Of a stretch of 64,000 nucleotides of DNA, positions 1-9,704 are shown one piece after another. Source of the DNA: Pseudomonas bubulae. Its GTDB lineage: Bacteria; Pseudomonadota; Gammaproteobacteria; Pseudomonadales; Pseudomonadaceae. Both the position numbers and the translations under genes were made by a program. The DNA lies in NCBI RefSeq assembly GCF_037023725.1, contig NZ_CP146077.1, positions 1,711,001 through 1,775,000 on the forward strand, read 5' to 3'. The number at the start of each line of letters is the position of its first letter. Positions within the stretch are counted from its first letter, which is position 1. The notes under the pieces were generated by a model that was given only the letters and a program-made list of their open reading frames with translations, searched no databases and had not been told where the DNA came from.

Positions 1-542
1 CGATCCTCACCGCCGGCGGCCGCGAGCGCCTGATGCAGGCCCTGGGCCAGGCGCGCCAGAGCGGCACGCGCATTGTCTTTGACAACAACTACCGCCCACA
101 CCTGTGGCCAGATGCGTCTTCTGCACGCAAGGCGTACAGCGACATGCTGCGCCTGACCGATCTGGCGCTGATCACCTGGGAAGACGATGCTGCGTTGTTC
201 GGCTATGCCGATCCCGAAGCCCTGTTTGGCGCCTATGCCCGGTTTGGTGTGGGCGAAGTGGCTCTCAAGCGTGGTCCGGCTTCGTGCCTTATCCAGTGCC
301 CGACCGGGCGTTTCGAGGTGCCCGCCGAACAGGTGCGGCAGATCGTCGATACCACGGCGGCAGGCGACTCTTTCAGTGCTGCGTACCTTGCCTGCCGCTT
401 GCAAGGCGGTGAGCCGCAACAGGCTGCGCGCTGGGGGCACACGCTGGCCGCAGAAGTGGTGCAGCATCCCGGCGCGCTGATTCCCGCAGCGGCCATGCCA
501 AGCCTGAACATGCCTGTATTTTCTTCTGTCGCCGAGGCCTGA
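1..542 (+). CDS. kdgK: 2-keto-3-deoxygluconate kinase, 3' part (PfkB family)
   Basis: This is the C-terminal part of a PfkB-family carbohydrate kinase. The frame is open from base 3 and the start lies before the window. Near the end is the family signature [14 protein letters not shown] (from base 348), whose Asp in AGDS is the catalytic base. The substrate is inferred from context: the genes downstream make 2-keto-3-deoxygluconate, which KdgK phosphorylates to KDPG for Entner-Doudoroff cleavage. The stop is 4 bases before the next start, so it heads or sits inside the hexuronate operon. PfkB kinases are hard to tell apart by sequence, so the family is certain and the substrate likely. Confidence 0.82.
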   Translation, partial: ILTAGGRERLMQALGQARQSGTRIVFDNNYRPHLWPDASSARKAYSDMLRLTDLALITWEDDAALFGYADPEALFGAYARFGVGEVALKRGPASCLIQCPTGRFEVPAEQVRQIVDTTAAGDSFSAAYLACRLQGGEPQQAARWGHTLAAEVVQHPGALIPAAAMPSLNMPVFSSVAEA

Positions 543-546
543 ACCG

Positions 547-1758
547 ATGAAAATTGTTGAAGCACGCGTGATTGTCACCTGTCCGGGTCGCAACCTGATC
601 ACCCTGAAAATCGTCACTGACGAGGGGGTCTACGGCATTGGCGATGCGACTTTGAACGGCCGCGAAATGGCGGTTGTCGCCTACCTCGAAGAACACGTGC
701 TGCCCGCGTTGATCGGGCGTGATGCGCGACGTATCGAAGACATCTGGCAGTACCTTTACCGCGGTGCCTACTGGCGCCGTGGCCCTGTGACCATGACCGC
801 CATTGCTGCCGTTGACGTGGCACTGTGGGACATCAAGGCCAAGGCAGCCAATATGCCCCTGTACCAGCTGCTCGGCGGCAAAAGCCGCGAGCGGGTAATG
901 GTGTACGGGCATGCCACGGGCAAGGACATCGAAGGCTGCCTGGCCGAAGTGGCCCGTCATGTGGAACTGGGCTACAAGGCGGTGCGTGTGCAATGCGGCA
1001 TTCCGGGCATTGCCACCACCTATGGCGTGGCCAAGCGCAGTGGCGAACGCTATGAACCGGCCGACAGCGACCTGCCAGCAGAGCATGTCTGGGACACCGC
1101 CAAGTACCTCAATCATGTACCCAAGCTGTTTGCCGCCGTGCGCGAGCGCTTTGGCGATGACCTGCACATCCTGCATGACGTTCACCACCGCCTGACACCG
1201 ATCGAAGCGGGGCGCCTGGGCAAGGCTGTGGAGCCTTTCAACCTGTTCTGGCTGGAAGACTGCACCCCGGCAGAAAACCAGGAGGCATTTCGACTTATCC
1301 GCCAGCACACCACAACCCCGCTGGCGGTGGGTGAAGTGTTCAACTCGATTCACGACTGCCGCGAGCTGATTCAGGAACAACTGATCGACTATATCCGCGC
1401 CACCCTGGTTCACGCGGGCGGTATTACCCATGTGCGGCGGATCGCCGACTTTGCCGCGTTGTACCAGGTGCGCACCGGCTTTCATGGCGCCACCGACCTG
1501 TCGCCGGTGACCATGGGCGCGGCGCTGCATTTCGATACCTGGGTGCCCAACTTCGGCATTCAGGAGCACATGCCCCACGACCCGCTGACTGATGACGTCT
1601 TCCCCCATGCCTATCGCTTTGAGGACGGCCATTTCACCCCGGGTGAAACCCCGGGCCATGGCGTCGACATCAACGAAGAACTGGCTGCCAGGTACCCCTA
1701 CAAGCGCGCCAGCCTGCCGGTCAACCGCCTGGAAGATGGCACGCTCTGGCACTGGTAA
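547..1758 (+). CDS. manD: Mannonate/gluconate dehydratase, enolase superfamily (ManD/RspA type)
   Basis: The 403-aa protein matches the usual length of the ManD subgroup of the enolase superfamily, which dehydrates D-mannonate (some members D-gluconate) to 2-keto-3-deoxygluconate. The expected Mg ligands are at Asp211 (HDVHHR), Glu237 ([11 protein letters not shown]) and Glu263 (AVGEVFN), with the catalytic His at 213. The N-terminal capping domain and the loop [10 protein letters not shown] near residue 151 are present. Family members range from highly active to almost inactive, and sequence alone does not place this one. An unrelated mannonate dehydratase (UxuA) lies at the end of the same cluster, so ManD may have a different substrate or a backup role. 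Confidence 0.85.
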   Translation: MKIVEARVIVTCPGRNLITLKIVTDEGVYGIGDATLNGREMAVVAYLEEHVLPALIGRDARRIEDIWQYLYRGAYWRRGPVTMTAIAAVDVALWDIKAKAANMPLYQLLGGKSRERVMVYGHATGKDIEGCLAEVARHVELGYKAVRVQCGIPGIATTYGVAKRSGERYEPADSDLPAEHVWDTAKYLNHVPKLFAAVRERFGDDLHILHDVHHRLTPIEAGRLGKAVEPFNLFWLEDCTPAENQEAFRLIRQHTTTPLAVGEVFNSIHDCRELIQEQLIDYIRATLVHAGGITHVRRIADFAALYQVRTGFHGATDLSPVTMGAALHFDTWVPNFGIQEHMPHDPLTDDVFPHAYRFEDGHFTPGETPGHGVDINEELAARYPYKRASLPVNRLEDGTLWHW

Positions 1759-1834
1759 TACCGCTTAAAGCTGATTGCTCGACTGTTTAATAACTATAAA
1801 AAACGGGGCGTCATGTCCTGGCAGGAGTTACCCG

Positions 1835-2863
1835 ATGAAAGCGTTTAAAGTAAGAGCTCCCTTTGAATTCGGCCTGGCCCAGGTCGATGTCCCGCAACTG
1901 TCTCGCAGTGAAGTCAGGGTCGACGTCGCTTATGCCGGAATCTGCGGTTCGGACCTGCACATCATTCACGGGCAAAACGCCTTTGTGCGCTTCCCTCGGA
2001 TTACCGGCCATGAGTTTTCCGGAGTGGTCAGCGAAGTGGGTGCTGACGTTGCGCAGATCAAGGTCGGCGACCGTGTGTGCATCGACCCGGTGATCAGCTG
2101 CGGTACCTGCTACCCGTGCCGCATCAATCGGCCCAATGTGTGCACCCAACTGCAAGTGATCGGTGTGCACCGTGACGGTGGTTTCAGTGAGCAAGTCTGC
2201 GTGCCTGCGAGCAATGTTTATCGCCTGCCGGACACTATGTCGCTGAGCCATGCCGCGCTGGTGGAACCGTACTCCATTGCCCTTAACGTGCTGGATCGCA
2301 TGCAGCCGCACCCCGGCGACAGCCTGCTGATCTACGGCGCCGGGGTGATCGGCCTGACCCTGGTGCAAATGGCCCGGGCATTGGGGCTGACCGACATTAC
2401 CGTGACTGACGTGATTGACGAGCGCCTGCAAACCGCCCGCGCCCTGGGCGCCAGCCGCACCCTCAACGGCAAGGAAGTGGATGTAGAGGCGACGATGCGC
2501 GAGTTGACCCATGGCGAAGGCGTGCCACTGATTGTCGATGCTGCCTGCATCCCGGCGCTGATGCCGCAAATGGTGCGTATTGCCTCACCGGCCGGCCGTA
2601 TCGGCCTGCTGGGTTTCAGCACCACGCCCACCGATCTGGTGCAGCTGGAAATGATCAAGAAAGAACTGACCCTGGTGGGATCGCGGCTCAACAACCGCAA
2701 GTTCGCGCGGGTGATTGAACTGATTGCCAGCGGCAAGTTGCAGGTTCAGGAAATGATCAGCCACCGCATCCAGTTCGATGAAATGCCCGAAGCGATTGCC
2801 CTGATCGAAAACCACCCCGAGCAGACCCGCAAGGTGCTGGTGCAACTCAACAGCGCCCTGTAG
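1835..2863 (+). CDS. Zinc-dependent sugar-acid dehydrogenase (L-gulonate/L-idonate 5-dehydrogenase-like, RspB type)
   Basis: A 342-aa medium-chain zinc alcohol dehydrogenase. The start at 1835 is chosen because it follows a GGCAGGAG ribosome site and begins the usual N-terminus MKAFKVRAP. Catalytic zinc ligands are Cys37 (GICGSD), His59 and Glu60 (TGHEF). The structural zinc lobe has Cys89, Cys92, Cys95 and Cys103. The Rossmann motif YGAGVIGL follows near residue 170. Relatives encoded beside ManD-type enzymes oxidise L-gulonate or L-idonate at C5, which would give fructuronate or 5-ketogluconate. With UxuB downstream, L-gulonate to D-fructuronate is the best guess. The stop codon lies inside a palindromic repeat (2859-2905). 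Confidence 0.8.
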   Translation: MKAFKVRAPFEFGLAQVDVPQLSRSEVRVDVAYAGICGSDLHIIHGQNAFVRFPRITGHEFSGVVSEVGADVAQIKVGDRVCIDPVISCGTCYPCRINRPNVCTQLQVIGVHRDGGFSEQVCVPASNVYRLPDTMSLSHAALVEPYSIALNVLDRMQPHPGDSLLIYGAGVIGLTLVQMARALGLTDITVTDVIDERLQTARALGASRTLNGKEVDVEATMRELTHGEGVPLIVDAACIPALMPQMVRIASPAGRIGLLGFSTTPTDLVQLEMIKKELTLVGSRLNNRKFARVIELIASGKLQVQEMISHRIQFDEMPEAIALIENHPEQTRKVLVQLNSAL

Positions 2864-2905
2864 CCGTTGAGGCGCGCAGCCGCGCTGCGCTTCCGGCGGC
2901 TACAG
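2859..2905. repeat. Palindromic repeat, second family (GTAGCC type)
   Basis: Outer arms CTGTAGCCG (2859-2867) and CGGCTACAG (2897-2905) are exact reverse complements. Inner arms GCGCAGC (2874-2880) and GCTGCGC (2884-2890) also pair. The left arm contains the TAG stop of the dehydrogenase gene. Related elements lie at 6973-7030, 44534-44675 and 53380-53473. Confidence 0.6.
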
Positions 2906-2979
2906 ATCAGGCGTTACGGCTTTCGGCGTCAAGGATTCAACCGATACACGTGCCCCCAGCGGGCACCCTCACCGAATAC

Positions 2980-2987
2980 AAAAACAA
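2980..2987 (+). promoter_or_regulatory. Possible Hfq/Crc CA motif before the MFS transporter
   Basis: AAAAACAA fits the AANAANAA pattern bound by Hfq with Crc in Pseudomonas and ends 14 bases before the transporter start, directly upstream of its GGGAGG ribosome site. The motif is degenerate, so this is suggestive only. Confidence 0.35.
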
Positions 2988-3000
2988 GCGGGAGGTTCCA

Positions 3001-4293
3001 ATGTTTGGTCAAGGTCGTACCTTAGTCATCATCATGCTGTTCCTGGCAGGCGTTATTAACTACCTGGATCGCTCGGCATTGTCTGTGGCCGCCCCCTTCA
3101 TCCAGAAAGACTACGGTCTGACCACGGGTGAGATGGGCATGATTTTCAGCAGTTTTTTCGTCGGCTATGCGGCATTCAACTTTATCGGCGGCTGGGCCGC
3201 TGACCGCTACGGGGCGAAAACCACACTGCTGCTGGCCATGGTGCTGTGGTCGTTGTTCAGCGGTCTGACGGTATTGACCGTCGGCTTTATGTCGCTGGTG
3301 TTTATCCGCATCCTGTTCGGCATGGGTGAAGGCCCGTTGAGCGTGACCACCAGCAAGATGGTCAACAACTGGTACACCCCCAAGCAACGGGCGCGGGCGC
3401 TGGGTTCCTCCATGTCCGGCACCCCGTTGGGGGGGGCGATTTCCGGACCGGTAGTGGGCTTTATCGCCATCAGCTACGGCTGGAAGGTGTCGTTCATCAT
3501 CATCATGCTGATTGGCCTGGTGTGGGCGGCGGTCTGGTACAAATTCGTCAAGGACAAGCCCACCGGCAAGGTTGCCGAAGAGATTGCGCAAGGCGAAGGC
3601 CAGAGCGAGATGGCGGCGCAGCCGGTGCACCCGCTGCGTTACTACCTCAAGCAGCCGACCGTGCTGTTCACCTCGCTGGCGTTCTTTTCGTACAACTACA
3701 CACTGTTCTTCTTTCTGACCTGGTTCCCCAGCTACCTGACGATGGCCCACGGCCTCAACGTTAAAGAGATGAGTATCGCCACGGTCATTCCATGGTTGCT
3801 GGGCTTCCTCGGTTTGGCACTGGGCGGTTTCATTTCCGACTTCGTGTTCAAGAAAACCGGGCGGATGATGTTTTCACGCAAAGTGGTACTGGTGACCTGT
3901 CTGCTGGCCTGTGCCGTGTGCATCGGCCTTGCCGGGCTCGTCACCACCCTGTACCCGGCCGTGATTCTGGTGGCCCTGGCGGTGTTCTTTCTGTACCTCA
4001 CCGGTGCCATTTACTGGGCAATCATCCAGGACACGGTACCTGCTGCCCGCGTCGGCGGAGTCAGTGGCTTCATGCATTTTCTGGCCAACACCTCGGGCAT
4101 TATCGGTCCGACCCTGACCGGCTTCCTGGTGCAGTTCACTGGTTCGTTCACCAGCGCCTTCCTGTTGGCCGGTGTGCTGACCATCATCGGTGCAGTATGT
4201 GTAGCGCGCTATGTCAAACCACTGCCGGTGATCGATGAAGCCGTACCACCAGCAGGCAGCGTCTTGCCGGCTGCCGCCCTGAGCCATCCTTGA
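3001..4293 (+). CDS. MFS transporter, anion:cation symporter type (hexuronate/hexonate uptake)
   Basis: A 430-aa major facilitator with about 12 hydrophobic segments. The start at 3001 follows GGGAGG and gives a normal short N-terminus. The loop between helices 2 and 3 has the MFS motif as GWAADRYGAKTTLL, and the first helix ends NYLDRSALSVAAPFI, typical of the galactonate/glucarate/glucuronate transporters (GudP, DgoT, ExuT relatives). It sits between sugar-acid dehydrogenase genes and overlaps none; the uxuB start is 12 bases after its stop. The proposed substrate (a hexuronate or aldonate such as gulonate, mannonate or glucuronate) rests on context. Confidence 0.85.
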   Translation: MFGQGRTLVIIMLFLAGVINYLDRSALSVAAPFIQKDYGLTTGEMGMIFSSFFVGYAAFNFIGGWAADRYGAKTTLLLAMVLWSLFSGLTVLTVGFMSLVFIRILFGMGEGPLSVTTSKMVNNWYTPKQRARALGSSMSGTPLGGAISGPVVGFIAISYGWKVSFIIIMLIGLVWAAVWYKFVKDKPTGKVAEEIAQGEGQSEMAAQPVHPLRYYLKQPTVLFTSLAFFSYNYTLFFFLTWFPSYLTMAHGLNVKEMSIATVIPWLLGFLGLALGGFISDFVFKKTGRMMFSRKVVLVTCLLACAVCIGLAGLVTTLYPAVILVALAVFFLYLTGAIYWAIIQDTVPAARVGGVSGFMHFLANTSGIIGPTLTGFLVQFTGSFTSAFLLAGVLTIIGAVCVARYVKPLPVIDEAVPPAGSVLPAAALSHP

Positions 4294-4304
4294 GGAGCCT
4301 GTCG

Positions 4305-5756
4305 ATGCCTGTGATTCAACCAGTACCCGCAGTGGCCGCAGCAGCTGAAATCGGGATCGTGCATCTGGGCCTGGGGGCGTTTCATCGTGCTCACCAGGCG
4401 GTCTATCTGCAACGCCATCACAACCGTCACGGTGAGGGTCCGTGGGGCTTGTGCAGCGCCAACCTGCGTTCCAACCGGACCCTGGTAGAGCAGTTGTGCG
4501 AGCAGCAATGCCGTTACTCGGTGGCCGAGTATCGTGACCGCGAGCAGGTGACGTTGCGCGAGATCACGGTATTGCGTGAGGCCCTGTACGCCGGTGATGG
4601 CGGCGCGGAACTGGAGCAGCTGTTGCAGCGCATGGCCGATCCGCAGACGCGGATTGTGACCCTGACGGTTACCGAAAAAGGTTATTGCCTGAGCCCGGCC
4701 ACTGGCCAGTTACGCCTGCAAGACCCGGGCGTTATCCACGACCTTGCCCACCCGCAAGCACCACGTACGGCACCGGGGATTGTGCTGGAGGCCCTGCGCC
4801 GCCGGTTCCAGGCGGGTATCCCGGCCTTTACCGTGCTGTGCTGCGACAACATGCCGGACAACGGCCAGCGCACCCGTCAGGCGGTCATGGGGTTGGCGGT
4901 TAAAGGCAGTGAGCTGGCGCTTTGGATCGGGCAGCACGTGGCATTCCCCGGTTGCATGGTCGACCGCATTGTTCCGGCCATGGATGCGCAAGCGTTCAGC
5001 GACCTGCAGCAGCTTGGCTGCCAGGACCCCGCGGCAGTGGTGTGTGAAAGCTTCAGCCAGTGGGTGATCGAGGATCACTTCCCCCAGGGGCGCCCGGACT
5101 GGGAGCTGGACGGCGTGCAGATGGTCGCGGATGTGCGGCCGTTCGAGACCATGAAGCTGCGCATGCTCAACGGCAGCCATTCGCTGCTGGCCTATATCGG
5201 TTTGCTGGCGGGCCACGAGACGGTATTCGAGGCCATCAGCGATCCTGATTTACTGTTGTTTATCCAGCGCTATATGGCCCAAGAGGCCGCACCGACGCTG
5301 GATATGCCGGCGCAGATCGACGTAACGAGTTATGGCCGTGACCTGTGCGCGCGGTTTGCCAATGACAGCCTGCAACACCGGTTGCGCCAGATCGCCATGG
5401 ATGGTTCGCAAAAACTGCCGCAGCGCTGGCTCCAGGGTGCACAGGCACTGCTTGAAGCGGGGCGCGACGTTGACTGTATCGCGCTGGGGGTTGCAGCCTG
5501 GATTCACTACTGCACCCGGCCTTTGCCGGGCCGTGAAGCCCATGTGGTCGATGATCCGCTAAGCGCCACGTTTGCCGATCTGGCGGGCAGCCTTGACGGG
5601 GCACAGCGCGTCGATGCCTTTCTCGATCTGGAGCAGGTATTCCCGCTCGCGCTGTCGGCGCGGCCGGCCTTTCGCGATGCGGTGCAGCGCGCTTACAGCG
5701 CCATTGAGCAGGCCGGTATGGCGGCTCAGCTAAAAACTTTTGCAGCACATAACTAA
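4305..5756 (+). CDS. uxuB: Fructuronate reductase / mannitol dehydrogenase family
   Basis: A 483-aa polyol-specific long-chain dehydrogenase, the usual length of UxuB, which interconverts D-fructuronate and D-mannonate with NAD(H). The start at 4305 has TGAGGAG as ribosome site, overlapping the stop of the transporter gene. The N-terminal nucleotide-binding region reads [17 protein letters not shown]. The catalytic lysine motif is [14 protein letters not shown]. UxuA lies immediately downstream, which favours fructuronate over mannitol or altronate as substrate. The overall family assignment is firm; substrate is inferred from context. Confidence 0.85.
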   Translation: MPVIQPVPAVAAAAEIGIVHLGLGAFHRAHQAVYLQRHHNRHGEGPWGLCSANLRSNRTLVEQLCEQQCRYSVAEYRDREQVTLREITVLREALYAGDGGAELEQLLQRMADPQTRIVTLTVTEKGYCLSPATGQLRLQDPGVIHDLAHPQAPRTAPGIVLEALRRRFQAGIPAFTVLCCDNMPDNGQRTRQAVMGLAVKGSELALWIGQHVAFPGCMVDRIVPAMDAQAFSDLQQLGCQDPAAVVCESFSQWVIEDHFPQGRPDWELDGVQMVADVRPFETMKLRMLNGSHSLLAYIGLLAGHETVFEAISDPDLLLFIQRYMAQEAAPTLDMPAQIDVTSYGRDLCARFANDSLQHRLRQIAMDGSQKLPQRWLQGAQALLEAGRDVDCIALGVAAWIHYCTRPLPGREAHVVDDPLSATFADLAGSLDGAQRVDAFLDLEQVFPLALSARPAFRDAVQRAYSAIEQAGMAAQLKTFAAHN

Positions 5757-5762
5757 CAAGAA
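5755..5762 (+). promoter_or_regulatory. Possible Hfq/Crc CA motif before uxuA
   Basis: AACAAGAA fits AANAANAA and abuts the AAGGGAG ribosome site of uxuA. It overlaps the uxuB stop region. Weak by itself; one of four similarly placed motifs in the two sugar clusters. Confidence 0.35.
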
Positions 5763-5773
5763 GGGAGATAGAC

Positions 5774-6949
5774 ATGGAACAGACTTGGCGCTGGTTTGGC
5801 CCCCAGGATCCGATTTCACTGGCAGATGTGCGCCAGACCGGAGCCACCGGGATTGTCACTGCCTTGCACGACATCCCCAATGGCCAGGTATGGCCGGTGG
5901 CAGCGATTGCGGCACGCAAGCAGATGATCGAAGACGCTGGCCTGACCTGGTCGGTGGTGGAAAGCATCCCGGTGCACGAAGACATCAAGCGTGGCTGTGG
6001 TCGCCGTGACGAGTACATCGCCAACTATCAGCAAAGCGTGCGCAATCTGGCGAGTTGCGGCATTGATATCGTCTGCTACAACTTTATGCCGGTGCTGGAC
6101 TGGACCCGCACCGACCTGGCCTGGGAGATGGATGACGGTGGCTGGGCCCTGCGTTTTGACCAGACCGCCTTTGCCGCATTTGACCTGTTTATCCTCCAGC
6201 GCCCGGAGGCGCAGGCCGAGTACAGTGCCGAGGATATCGCGCAAGCCAGGGCCTACTTTGAAAAGCTGACCCCCGAGCAGAATACCAGCCTGGTCAACAC
6301 GCTGATTGCCGGTCTGCCTGGCGCAGAAGAACACTACAGTCTGGAAGATTTCCGCGCCTTGCTGCGCACCTACGCCGAGATCGACGAGGCGAAGTTGCGT
6401 GAGCACCTGGGGCATTTCTTGCGTGAAGTGATTCCGGTCGCAGAGGAAGTGGGTGTGCGCATGGCCATCCACCCGGACGATCCGCCGCGGGCGTTGCTGG
6501 GCCTGCCGCGTATCCTGTCGACTGCCGCAGATGCGCAATGGTTGCTGGATGCCGCGCCAAGCCCGGCCAATGGCCTGACTTTTTGCACCGGGTCTTATGG
6601 CGTGCGTGAAGACAATGATCTGGTGGCGATGGCCAAACAGTTTGCGCCCTTCATCTACTTCACCCACCTGCGCTCGACCCGCCGCGAGGCCGATCCGCGC
6701 AGTTTCCACGAAGCCCATCACCTGGGAGGGGATGTGGACATGGTCGGGGTGATCGGTGCGCTGGTGACCGAGGACCTGCGTCGTGAACGTGAGGGCGGCC
6801 CGCGCTTGCCGCTACGCCCGGACCACGGTCACCAGTTGCTCGATGACCAGCACCGCAAGAGCAACCCGGGTTATTCGCTGATCGGTCGCCTCAAGGGCCT
6901 GGCCGAGATTCGCGGGGTGGAAATGGCGATGCGCCAGCAACTGGCGTGA
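5774..6949 (+). CDS. uxuA: Mannonate dehydratase (UxuA family)
   Basis: A 391-aa TIM-barrel mannonate dehydratase, unrelated in fold family to the ManD encoded upstream. It converts D-mannonate to 2-keto-3-deoxygluconate. Diagnostic metal- and substrate-site motifs are all present: [37 protein letters not shown] and the C-terminal [11 protein letters not shown]. The start at 5774 follows AAGGGAG. It is the last gene of the cluster, and its product feeds the KDG kinase at the front. Confidence 0.93.
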   Translation: MEQTWRWFGPQDPISLADVRQTGATGIVTALHDIPNGQVWPVAAIAARKQMIEDAGLTWSVVESIPVHEDIKRGCGRRDEYIANYQQSVRNLASCGIDIVCYNFMPVLDWTRTDLAWEMDDGGWALRFDQTAFAAFDLFILQRPEAQAEYSAEDIAQARAYFEKLTPEQNTSLVNTLIAGLPGAEEHYSLEDFRALLRTYAEIDEAKLREHLGHFLREVIPVAEEVGVRMAIHPDDPPRALLGLPRILSTAADAQWLLDAAPSPANGLTFCTGSYGVREDNDLVAMAKQFAPFIYFTHLRSTRREADPRSFHEAHHLGGDVDMVGVIGALVTEDLRREREGGPRLPLRPDHGHQLLDDQHRKSNPGYSLIGRLKGLAEIRGVEMAMRQQLA

Positions 6950-6972
6950 CACCGTTTGCCTTGCACAGCTGA

Positions 6973-7030
6973 CCTGTAGCCACTGCCGCTGGCTGCGCGC
7001 CCCATCGCAGCCTGTGGCAGCGGCGACAGG
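6973..7030. repeat. Palindromic repeat, second family (GTAGCC type)
   Basis: Left arm CCTGTAGCCACTGCCGC and right arm GTGGCAGCGGCGACAGG pair with a few mismatches; inner GGCTGCG and CGCAGCC pair exactly. It fills the gap between uxuA and the convergent reductase gene and may act as a bidirectional transcript end. Confidence 0.55.
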
Positions 7031-7036
7031 GTTGAA

Positions 7037-7924
7037 TCAATAGGCAAACACCTTGCGGTGCTTTTGCACAAAGTCTTCCCAGCGCACCGGCTGGCGCCCG
7101 GTGATCTGGCTGAAGTTGTCGAAGGTTTCTTCAACCCCGGGAATTTGCCCGGCGGCCATGCGCGTGAAGTTGTCCTGTACGCAGGTCATATAAGCCATTT
7201 CTGCACCTGCCGCGCGCATGTTCTGCACAAATACGTCCGGTGACTGTGCGTCATAACGAAATGGCTGGCCCAGCAGGCGGGTCATGATCGCGGCGATATC
7301 GCCATAGGACTGTACGTCGTAGCCCAGTCGATAGGTCTGACCTGCATGCTTTTGCGGGTGCAACAAAGCTTGTGCGGCCACCCGGGCCACATCTTCGCCG
7401 TCAACCCAGCTGAACCGCGTATCACCGGTGTACTGCTCGATCACTCCGTTGATGACTGCGCGGGTGCCATCGTAGCTGAGCAGGTTTTGCATAAAGCACT
7501 CGGGACGCAAATGGGTAAACGAGAAACCGGACCACTCGATATAACGTTCTACAAACTGGTGCCAGGCCCAGTGGCCGATGGTGGTGTCGTCCCGCCCGCA
7601 GGCACCCAGATGCACCAAATGCTGCACGCCGGATTTTTTCGCCTGGTCGATGAATGCCTTGCTCTGGCGCAGCATGTCCACGGTGTAGCCGGTGACCAGC
7701 AGGGCGCGGTCGATACCCTCCAGCGCCGGGGCCAGGGTGTGTTCCTGGTCGAAATCCATGATCACGGTGCGAATGCCCTGTGCAGTAAAAGGCTGGGCCT
7801 TGGCGTGGGAGCGCACGGCCGCGACCAGGGTAATGGTCTTGTCAGCCAGCAGGTTGCGCAGGGTGTCGCCGCCGATCTGGCCGGTGGCGCCGGTGATTAA
7901 AACGGTGGGTTTGTGCGAAGTCAT
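7037..7924 (-). CDS. NmrA-like NAD(P)-binding reductase (atypical SDR)
   Basis: A 295-aa Rossmann-fold protein. The N-terminal dinucleotide-binding motif GATGQIGGDTLRNLL starts near residue 12. The body resembles the NmrA/QorB group of atypical short-chain dehydrogenases, which bind NADP and act as quinone or nitro reductases or as redox sensors. There is no classical YxxxK pair in the usual place that I can assign with confidence. It is divergent from a LysR-type regulator with 117 bases between the starts, the usual layout in which the regulator controls the reductase. Substrate unknown. Confidence 0.8.
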   Translation of the reverse strand: MTSHKPTVLITGATGQIGGDTLRNLLADKTITLVAAVRSHAKAQPFTAQGIRTVIMDFDQEHTLAPALEGIDRALLVTGYTVDMLRQSKAFIDQAKKSGVQHLVHLGACGRDDTTIGHWAWHQFVERYIEWSGFSFTHLRPECFMQNLLSYDGTRAVINGVIEQYTGDTRFSWVDGEDVARVAAQALLHPQKHAGQTYRLGYDVQSYGDIAAIMTRLLGQPFRYDAQSPDVFVQNMRAAGAEMAYMTCVQDNFTRMAAGQIPGVEETFDNFSQITGRQPVRWEDFVQKHRKVFAY

Positions 7925-8041
7925 AAATACGCCTGATGCTTGAGTAAGTTCGTGGTGTAAAAGCTTACTGGGGAACTGCTGGCGTATTTAGGATGCCTTT
8001 TATCTAATAAGATGAACTGAATTCACTAATGAGGGCCGTGC

Positions 8042-8959
8042 ATGTTTGCTTCCGAGCGCCTGAAAGGTATCGATGTATTTGTCTGTGTCGCCGACTCGGG
8101 CAGCTTCAGGGCTGCTGCCGAGCGTTTGAACCTGACGGCCTCGGCGATCAGCAAGGGCATAGCCCGGCTGGAAGGCAGGCTTGGGGTGCGCTTGTTCCAG
8201 CGCACCACGCGGCGCTTGGCATTGACCGATGGCGGAGCGGCTTTTTACCGGACCTGTATCGGGGTTCTGGCCGAACTGGAGGAGGCCGAGTTGGCCATGC
8301 AGGCCGACAATGCCGAGCCGCAGGGCAGGATCCGCATTGACTTGCCGGCGGCCTTCGGGCGTTTGCAGGCGTTGCCGGTGATTTTGCAGTTTGTGCAAAA
8401 ACACGCACTGCTGCTGCCGCATATTTCGTTCTCCGACCGCTTTATCGACCCGGTCGAAGAGGGCGTGGATATTGTCGTGCGGGTCGGTGGGCCGGATATC
8501 TGGCCAGCGGCGCTGGAGCATCGCTTTCTGGGGCGCGAGCGGCATGTGTTCTGTGCTGCGCCGGCTTATCTGAACATTCACGGCACGCCTGTGACCGACC
8601 GCGATCTGGAGCATCACCAGTGTGTGGCCTATGGGCGGGCCGACGGCACGGTCAGCCCTTGGAACTTCGCAGGCAGCCGCCCCGGAGAGATAGAGCGCCG
8701 GGTGATGCCCGCCAGGTACATCGTAGGAGATGGTGAAGGGCAAGTGATGACGGTGCTGGCGGGATGCGGCATCGCCCAACTGCCTACCTGGCTGATCAAG
8801 CAGCATCTGGCTGATGGTTCACTGGTGCAGGTGCTGCCGCATCTGGCGAGCGAGGGGCTGGCGATCAACCTGGTGTGGCCAAAAAGCCGCAAAGCCCTGC
8901 CCAAGGTCAGTGCTTTGCTTGATGCCCTGACCGTCGGGCTGATGCCGTTGGCGGATTAA
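8042..8959 (+). CDS. LysR-family transcriptional regulator
   Basis: A 305-aa LysR-type regulator. The N-terminal helix-turn-helix covers about residues 1-60 (VADSGSFRAAAERLNLTASAISKGIARLEGRL shape, shown here by its ends VADSGSF and ARLEGRLG), followed by a periplasmic-binding-like effector domain. It belongs to the group that often regulates a neighbouring divergent oxidoreductase, here the NmrA-like gene at 7037-7924. Effector unknown. Confidence 0.9.
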   Translation: MFASERLKGIDVFVCVADSGSFRAAAERLNLTASAISKGIARLEGRLGVRLFQRTTRRLALTDGGAAFYRTCIGVLAELEEAELAMQADNAEPQGRIRIDLPAAFGRLQALPVILQFVQKHALLLPHISFSDRFIDPVEEGVDIVVRVGGPDIWPAALEHRFLGRERHVFCAAPAYLNIHGTPVTDRDLEHHQCVAYGRADGTVSPWNFAGSRPGEIERRVMPARYIVGDGEGQVMTVLAGCGIAQLPTWLIKQHLADGSLVQVLPHLASEGLAINLVWPKSRKALPKVSALLDALTVGLMPLAD

Positions 8960-8980
8960 TTGGCGGGTTGCACTCGTCCT

Positions 8981-9066
8981 GTGGGAGCGGGCTTGCTCGC
9001 GATTGGATCACTGCGGTTTTACAGTGACAGCGCATCGTCTGCATCGCAGGCAAGCCAGCCCCCACA
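8981..9066. repeat. REP pair (GTGGGAGCGGGC family)
   Basis: GTGGGAGCGGGCTTGCTCGC at the left is matched by a degenerate inverted copy ending in AGCCCCCACA at the right. This is the Pseudomonas REP doublet also found at 18654, 21329, 38573, 43846 and 59286. It lies between the convergent LysR and Lrp genes. Confidence 0.85.
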
Positions 9067-9081
9067 TGTTTTTATGCCGCC

Positions 9082-9534
9082 TCACAACGGCAGCATCCGG
9101 TCCTGAATAACCCGCTTCATTACCAGCGTGGACGTCAGGCGTTGCACATTGGGTAGTGAGGTCAGGCGCTCATCGTAGAGCTGCTGGAAGGCCGGCAGGT
9201 CGGCGGCGACCACATGCAGCAGGTAGTCCGGGTCACCAAACAGCCTTTGTGCGTCGACGATCTGCGAGGTCTCGATCACTGCCGCTTCAAAATCGGCAAT
9301 CGCCTGACGGGTCACTTCGCGCAGGGTGACAAATACCATGGCGGAAAAGTTAAGTCCCAGTTCGCCGGGCGCCAGCAGGGCGCGATAGCCAAGAATCACC
9401 CCCGAGTCTTCCAGCGCCCGTACGCGCCGATGGCAGGGTGAGAGACTCAAACCCACCCGTTCTGCGAGTTCGGTGAGGGAAAGTCGGCCATCAGCTTGCA
9501 GCTGCGCAAGAATATTCCTGTCAATGCGATCCAT
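9082..9534 (-). CDS. Lrp/AsnC-family transcriptional regulator
   Basis: A 150-aa Lrp-type regulator. The N-terminal winged helix (MDRIDRNILAQLQADGR, then LTELAERVGLSLSPCHRRV) is followed by an effector-binding RAM domain. It is divergent from a LysE-type exporter with 170 bases between, the common pairing in which the Lrp protein senses an amino acid and induces its export. The amino acid is not identifiable from sequence. Confidence 0.9.
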   Translation of the reverse strand: MDRIDRNILAQLQADGRLSLTELAERVGLSLSPCHRRVRALEDSGVILGYRALLAPGELGLNFSAMVFVTLREVTRQAIADFEAAVIETSQIVDAQRLFGDPDYLLHVVAADLPAFQQLYDERLTSLPNVQRLTSTLVMKRVIQDRMLPL

Positions 9535-9704
9535 ATGGAAGAACCTTTCCCGTTAATAACTGTTGCTTAGGATAAACGAAAGATAATCCTGGCGGCATTT
9601 GCTTATTCTTCTTTTGCCCGCTTAGACCTTCCCAGAAAGCAGCGGCGCGGGGCTTGTGCCCCATCTCTCATCATCAAAGTTCCAGTGTAGAAAGGAAATG
9701 TCCC

